From contig CAYMUN010000016.1 in the NCBI GenBank assembly GCA_964393835.1, positions 1-16,756 of the forward strand: 16,756 nucleotides of DNA. The letters run 5' to 3'. Under the pieces are notes generated by a model that saw only the letters and a list, made by a program, of their open reading frames with translations, searched no databases and was not told the origin of the DNA. The translations under genes were made by a program, and so were the position numbers. The stretch is from CAYMUN01 sp964393835. GTDB lineage: Bacteria; Patescibacteriota; Saccharimonadia; Saccharimonadales; UBA4665. Shown piece after piece: positions 13,005 through 16,756 of the stretch; positions within the stretch are counted from its first letter, which is position 1; each line of letters starts with the position of its first letter.

Positions 13005-13236
13005 CATAGGATTGGCGCCTCATAGGGGTCTGATCCTAACCAACAAACATTGGTTAAAATCAAACAAAAAGCCAAATTGGCTCCCCGGATCTAAAGTCCG
13101 GGGAGTTACCAAAAACTGGTACTTGATCTTGGTTTGCGCCAAAACAAAAATTCTAACATAAATGCTAAAACAAATACCGCCGTTAGGGCCCTGGTTTGCT
13201 AGCACCCAAAGACCTATGTCTGACAGGGTGTTTTTT
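13005..13236 (+). ncRNA. Candidate structured RNA (free ncRNA or attenuated leader), unknown family
   Basis: All helices nest without conflict. P1: TTGGCGC/GCGCCAA (13012-13018/13136-13142) closes the domain. P2: AACCAA/TTGGTT (13038-13043/13050-13055). P3: ATCAA/TTGAT (13059-13063/13123-13127) encloses P4 CTCCCCGGA/TCCGGGGAG (13081-13089/13097-13105, 7-nt loop) and P5 TACCA/TGGTA (13107-13111/13117-13121). An A-rich linker leads to an intrinsic terminator at 13203-13236. A promoter ends at 12999. The pieces make a complete transcription unit of about 230 nt. It matches no riboswitch or housekeeping RNA that I recognise. The next frame starts shortly after, so it may instead be a 5' leader. 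Confidence 0.5.
13203..13236 (+). terminator. Intrinsic terminator of the structured RNA
   Basis: CACCC/GGGTG (13203-13207/13226-13230) with an inner AGAC/GTCT (13210-13213/13218-13221), loop CTAT, followed directly by T6 (13231-13236). It lies inside the open frame of the downstream giant gene, which argues that the gene starts after it. Confidence 0.7.
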
Positions 13237-13288
13237 GCTACTAGGTGGCATGTATTACTGACCCCTGTTATTTTTTATACGCGCGCGC

Positions 13289-13315
13289 GGGCGCGCCTAC
13301 GCGTGTTACGCGCCC
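13289..13315 (+). other. G/C-rich hairpin at the probable start of the giant gene
   Basis: GGGCGCG (13289-13295) pairs perfectly with CGCGCCC (13309-13315); the 13-nt loop contains GTG 13303, and GTG 13318 lies 2 bases after the stem. It is preceded by an alternating CG run (13280-13288). Such a stem would hide or delay a start codon, so it may tune translation. Confidence 0.5.
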
Positions 13316-16300
13316 GTGTGGGGTCGCACCCTGATCGCCGCCCAGCTATCGCGGCACTGCTGCTAGGGTTTGTCCTGGTCGGCAGTCTGGCCCTTAACCT
13401 GGCCAGCCCTTTAAAAACTACGGCTGCTACCAGTGATAACATCAACTTCCAGGCCCGCCTGGAAAGCAGCAACGGCGCGATTGCCCCTGATGGCAACTAC
13501 AACATCCAGTTTAAGCTCTACAACGCCGCTAGTGGCGGCAGCGCGCTTTGGACAGAGAGCTACCTCAATAGCGCCGCCCAGGGCGTAACCGTCGTCAATG
13601 GCTACCTGACGGTTAACCTGGGCTCCATCACGGCATTTCCGGGAACTATCCCTTGGGATCAAGACATGTACGTCACGATGAATATCGGTGACACCACCAG
13701 TTGTGGTAGTTTTGCCAGTTGTAGCCCGGACGGTGAAATGAATCCCCGGTTGAAATTAACGGCTGTCCCGTATGCTTTCCAGGCTAAAAGTGCCAGCCAA
13801 CTGCAGGTCAGTAACGGGGGTAATGTCGCAACTTTAAGTTTTACAACACCCACTGCGAACAACAGTATTTTGCTACCAAATGCTAGCGGTACTGTCTGCT
13901 TGGAAGCCAGCGCTACCTGCGGTTTTGCCCTATCCAGCGGCAGTGCGGCTTACATCCAGAACGGTACCAGTTTGCAGTCCAATGCCAATTTCAACATTCG
14001 CACGGCAGCAACGACTTCTATCACGGCGACGATCCAGGCCCTGACCGGACAGACGGCAGATCTCTTGCGGTTTGAAAACGTGGCTGGTACGGCCACCCTG
14101 AGCGGTTTTAACAGTAGCGGGCAGCTGTACTACCAGAGCGGTAGTTTTACGGGTACACTGGTGCAGGATACGTTGACTAACGGTACCAGTGTTAATTATC
14201 ATTTACCGGATTACAACTACGCCGATCAGACGCTGTGTACCTTTGAAGCCGGCAACTGTGCCGGCTCAGGCTCAGGCATTACCGGCTCCGGTACGACTAA
14301 CTTCGTGGCGCGGTTTAACACTGGTGCCACCATCAACGCTTCGACCCTGTTGTTTGATAACAACACCATCGTCGGCGTCGGCACTACGACCGGCAACGGC
14401 ATCCTGAACGTCACTAGTGCCGGTACGACCCAGAATGGTATTTTCCTCAAGGGCGCCACTAATGCTAGTGTCGCCAGTTTACTAGTACGCAGCGCTACCG
14501 GCCAGACAGGCAACTTGGCGGAATTCCAGGATACTAGCAATAACCCGATCGCCATCGTTACTAATGCCGGTGACATCCTGACTAGTGGAACGGCGGTTAT
14601 CGGGGCTGTTACCACGCCGGCCGGTACAATTGGCGGACTGACGGTCGTGGCAGGTGGCGGCGCGAACCTCGGTGCTGTAATCCGGGCTGGTGCCGCGCAG
14701 ACCGGTGACTTGTTACAGGTTCAGGACAGTGGCGGTGCGGCGCTCAGTGGCTTTGACAGTGCCGGGCAGTTGTTTTTCCAGAGTGGCAGCCAGCGTGGTA
14801 GTATCAATCAAACGCCGCTGACCAATGGGATTGATGTCATCTACAGCTTACCGGACTACAACGCCGCCGCCCAAGAACTTTGTACCGTAGAAGCCGGCAA
14901 CTGTGCCGGCTCAGGCTCAGGCATTACCGGTTCCGGTACGACTAACTTCGTGGCGCGGTTTAACACCAGTACCACAATCAATTCCTCAAGCTTATTGTTT
15001 GATAACGGCACCTTTATTGGGGTTAATAACTCAACTACCAATAACGCGCTATTCAATATTCAGGGTAATAATGCCGCCAAGCCAGCCTTCTTCGCCCAAG
15101 CGGCCGCTAGCGCTACTACGCCAGTAGCCGTGATTCGCGGCGGAGCTACACCTGGCGTGGGCGGTGACTTGCTGCAGCTCCAAGTCAACGGCACCACTGT
15201 TGTGGCTAGTTTCGATGCCGCAGGTAATTTTCACACCACCGGCAGCGCCACCGTTGATAACGGTCTGAACGTGACCGCCGGCGGGGCCAGCATTCTCGGC
15301 ACAACAACTATCAATACCAGCGGTACCGCTAATACTTCGATCGGTAATGGTACTGGTACCTTGAGCCTAAGTTCAGCGGGATTAAATGTTACAACGGCTG
15401 GCGCTGTCAGTGGTGTCACCACTCTTAACGCCAGCGGTACCATTACCTTTAGTAATTTGGGTGCCGGTCTGGTGCAAGCCAGCAGTGGCGGTGTCCTTAG
15501 CTCTGGCACCGTTGATCGCAACAGCAGCACCTTTTTTAACACTGCACTCAGTGTCGCTAATGGCGGTACCGGCATAGGTACTCTGACCGCCAACGGTATC
15601 CTGTTTGGTAACGGTACCTCGGCTATCCAAGCTACGAGCGCTGCTGCTGATAGTGTCCTCATAACTAGCGGTAGTAATATTCCTAGCCTGAGCCAAACCC
15701 TACCAACGGCAGTGCAGGGAAATATTACCCAAACCGGAGCCCTAGTTGCTGGCTCCATCGCCAGCGGTTTCGGGATAATCAGTACTGCCAACAATATTAC
15801 GACCAGCGCTCAGCTCCAGGGCGGTACCTTAAATGTTGGCTCGGCGGCTCAACTGCAGGTCAATGCCTCGGGCAACCTCACTACCTCCGGCACGGCTACC
15901 ATCCAAGGGGCAGGAGGCCTGACGCTCGGGGCAGCCTCCAGTCAAACCGGACACATCGTATTCCAGGGGTCTGGCGGGGCCGGCACTCTGAACCTGCAGG
16001 GGCCGACAACACCGAATGTCGGTAACTTCACACTGTCGATTCCGGCAATTACCGCCAATGCTAACATCTGTACTGACAATTCGATCTGTACCGGCTACGC
16101 GGCGGCCAGCGCCAGCGGTGCCTACGTCCAGTTAGCTCCGGCCAGCGCCCAAGGCGATAGTTCTACCAATAGCTCGATTTTCATCAATAAAACCGGGGCC
16201 AGCGGCAACCTTTTGCAATTGCAGACCGGTGCTGTCGATCAATTGGTAGTCAGCCGCAGCGGTGACTTAACAGTGGCGGGCACTACGACGCTCAGTGGTA

Positions 16301-16756
16301 ACCTGACCCTCAACGGCCTGCAATTTACCAATACCGGTTCGACGCTCAATACGACCACTACGCTGGGGAACTTCCTGACTGGTGGCAGTATCGGCAGTGC
16401 CGCCAGCACGGTGGATGCCCACACGACAATCAGCATTGGACAGACCACTACCCTCCAGACGCTAAGTTTGCCGAGTCCCACAAGCGCTGCCGCCGGCCGA
16501 ATCTTGTACATTCTCAATACCGGCAGCGCTGACTTTACGATGCACGGCGTTTCGGTTATATCCGGTAAATCCCAGTTGTATATCTGGAATGGCAGTGCTT
16601 GGGTGGCCGGCAATATTGATAGCGGTGCCGGCGGTGCTTCCTCGGTCGGCGCAATTGACAGCCAGACAAAAAGCGCTGACGGGGCAGTCATTACCAGTAG
16701 CACCCTCTACCTCCAATCAGCCGACACCTTCTTCCCGGGCCTGGTCACCAACAGTG
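13303..16756 (+). CDS. Giant secreted surface/adhesin-like repeat protein (3' end outside window)
   Basis: Open for over 1,150 codons to the window edge. The start is uncertain: GTG 13303 is chosen because the n-region ends RRP before a hydrophobic core AIAALLLGFVLVGSLALNLA, a signal peptide; ATG 13162, ATG 13216 and GTG 13318 are in frame too, but the first two precede or overlap a terminator. Residues 48-160 form an NFQARLE...VPYAFQA domain seen at the head of many surface proteins. Then come at least five modules of the type GDLLQLQ...SFDAAGNF (near 14050, 14503, 14698, 15154, 16197), a phage tail-fibre ANGGTG motif (15556-15573), and cysteine pairs spaced C-x5/6-C (13702, 13897, 14236, 14881, 16069). 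Composition is Ser/Thr/Gly/Ala/Asn-rich and Lys-poor. Likely cell-surface attachment; ligand unknown. Confidence 0.8.
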   Translation, partial: MLRARVGSHPDRRPAIAALLLGFVLVGSLALNLASPLKTTAATSDNINFQARLESSNGAIAPDGNYNIQFKLYNAASGGSALWTESYLNSAAQGVTVVNGYLTVNLGSITAFPGTIPWDQDMYVTMNIGDTTSCGSFASCSPDGEMNPRLKLTAVPYAFQAKSASQLQVSNGGNVATLSFTTPTANNSILLPNASGTVCLEASATCGFALSSGSAAYIQNGTSLQSNANFNIRTAATTSITATIQALTGQTADLLRFENVAGTATLSGFNSSGQLYYQSGSFTGTLVQDTLTNGTSVNYHLPDYNYADQTLCTFEAGNCAGSGSGITGSGTTNFVARFNTGATINASTLLFDNNTIVGVGTTTGNGILNVTSAGTTQNGIFLKGATNASVASLLVRSATGQTGNLAEFQDTSNNPIAIVTNAGDILTSGTAVIGAVTTPAGTIGGLTVVAGGGANLGAVIRAGAAQTGDLLQVQDSGGAALSGFDSAGQLFFQSGSQRGSINQTPLTNGIDVIYSLPDYNAAAQELCTVEAGNCAGSGSGITGSGTTNFVARFNTSTTINSSSLLFDNGTFIGVNNSTTNNALFNIQGNNAAKPAFFAQAAASATTPVAVIRGGATPGVGGDLLQLQVNGTTVVASFDAAGNFHTTGSATVDNGLNVTAGGASILGTTTINTSGTANTSIGNGTGTLSLSSAGLNVTTAGAVSGVTTLNASGTITFSNLGAGLVQASSGGVLSSGTVDRNSSTFFNTALSVANGGTGIGTLTANGILFGNGTSAIQATSAAADSVLITSGSNIPSLSQTLPTAVQGNITQTGALVAGSIASGFGIISTANNITTSAQLQGGTLNVGSAAQLQVNASGNLTTSGTATIQGAGGLTLGAASSQTGHIVFQGSGGAGTLNLQGPTTPNVGNFTLSIPAITANANICTDNSICTGYAAASASGAYVQLAPASAQGDSSTNSSIFINKTGASGNLLQLQTGAVDQLVVSRSGDLTVAGTTTLSGNLTLNGLQFTNTGSTLNTTTTLGNFLTGGSIGSAASTVDAHTTISIGQTTTLQTLSLPSPTSAAAGRILYILNTGSADFTMHGVSVISGKSQLYIWNGSAWVAGNIDSGAGGASSVGAIDSQTKSADGAVITSSTLYLQSADTFFPGLVTNS
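14245..14321 (+). repeat. 77-bp repeat, copy 1, inside the giant gene
   Basis: Matches 14890-14966 with one difference (GGC versus GGT in the glycine codon before TCC, at 14286 versus 14931). It encodes EAGNCAGSGSGITGSG and the following TNFVARFN. The copies are 645 bp (215 codons) apart. Confidence 0.9.
14890..14966 (+). repeat. 77-bp repeat, copy 2, inside the giant gene
   Basis: Second copy of the 14245-14321 repeat; sequence on either side has diverged much more, both as DNA and protein, so this short block is unusually well kept. Confidence 0.9.

Noticed and set aside
13081..13105. RNase P RNA signature suggested by AAAGTCCGGGG
   Set aside because: The rest of the conserved RNase P core (GAGGAAAGTCC context, ACAGAAA) is missing and the bases form a simple local hairpin.
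13020..13205. 61-codon minus-strand open frame in the A/T-rich gap
   Set aside because: It runs through the strong hairpins of the candidate RNA, has no RBS, and the protein has no recognisable pattern.
13005..13236. tmRNA, 6S RNA or SRP RNA
   Set aside because: There is no tRNA-like end or tag frame, no long rod with central bubble, and no GGAAG/AGCAGC SRP core.
13162..13302. Upstream in-frame extension of the giant gene from ATG 13162 or ATG 13216
   Set aside because: It would place a hairpin plus T6 terminator inside the coding sequence and put about 30-55 residues before the signal peptide; not excluded, but less likely.
15231..15794. 187-codon open frame on the minus strand inside the giant gene
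   Set aside because: It is the mirror of a repetitive, Thr/Ser/Ala-coding sequence; composition is low-complexity Val/Leu/Pro and there is no RBS, promoter or family motif.
1..16756. Alternative genetic code (UGA as Gly)
   Set aside because: UGA ends the YqeY gene at 508-510 and all other genes are intact with the standard code.

Overview
The window reads as a chromosomal segment of a Candidate Phyla Radiation (Patescibacteria) bacterium, most likely a Saccharibacterium (TM7). This is inferred from several things together: compact housekeeping genes, many of them without Shine-Dalgarno sites; a divergent IleS whose HIGH motif reads HHGT; a class II NrdJ next to NrdR; and a giant secreted protein opening with an 'NFQARLE...VPYAFQA' domain of a type I associate with this group. 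UGA is used as a stop (end of the YqeY gene) and all genes are intact under the standard code. That argues against Absconditabacteria/Gracilibacteria, which read UGA as Gly. No rRNA, tRNA, IS element or CRISPR array was seen. All recognised genes are on the + strand.

Layout. 1-1810: a tight housekeeping run of a basic C-terminal tail (probably ribosomal protein bS21), a GatB/YqeY-domain protein, an adenylate-kinase-family enzyme overlapping it by GTGA, and type I methionine aminopeptidase. 1867-2109: a small coiled-coil protein. 2207-4900: the division pair ftsA and ftsZ, each with its own promoter; the ftsA message looks almost leaderless. 4901-5171: a gap with a long inverted repeat, then an nrdR promoter with NrdR-box-like sites. 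5172-8567: nrdR and nrdJ, repressor and adenosylcobalamin-dependent ribonucleotide reductase, probably one operon. 8568-9131: a gap carrying a sequence that resembles the 3' end of the T-box further on, then a small thioredoxin-fold-like protein. 9133-12325: promoter, T-box leader with an ultrashort Stem I and an AUC specifier, and ileS. 12328-12744: promoter and rplU.

12745-13302 is a visibly A/T-rich gene-free stretch. It holds a good promoter, a nested multi-hairpin RNA candidate of about 140 nt, and a hairpin plus T6 terminator. Upstream segments of the same RNA can pair with the terminator loop, so it may be a free non-coding RNA or a regulated leader. 13303 to the window end is one uninterrupted reading frame of more than 1,150 codons for a secreted, Ser/Thr/Gly/Ala/Asn-rich repeat protein with phage-tail-fibre-like modules and paired-cysteine clips. 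It is cut by the window edge.

The best candidates for something undescribed are the structured RNA/attenuator at 13000-13236 in front of the surface protein gene, the ultrashort T-box of ileS with an unexpected specificity base, and the long inverted repeat between ftsZ and nrdR.
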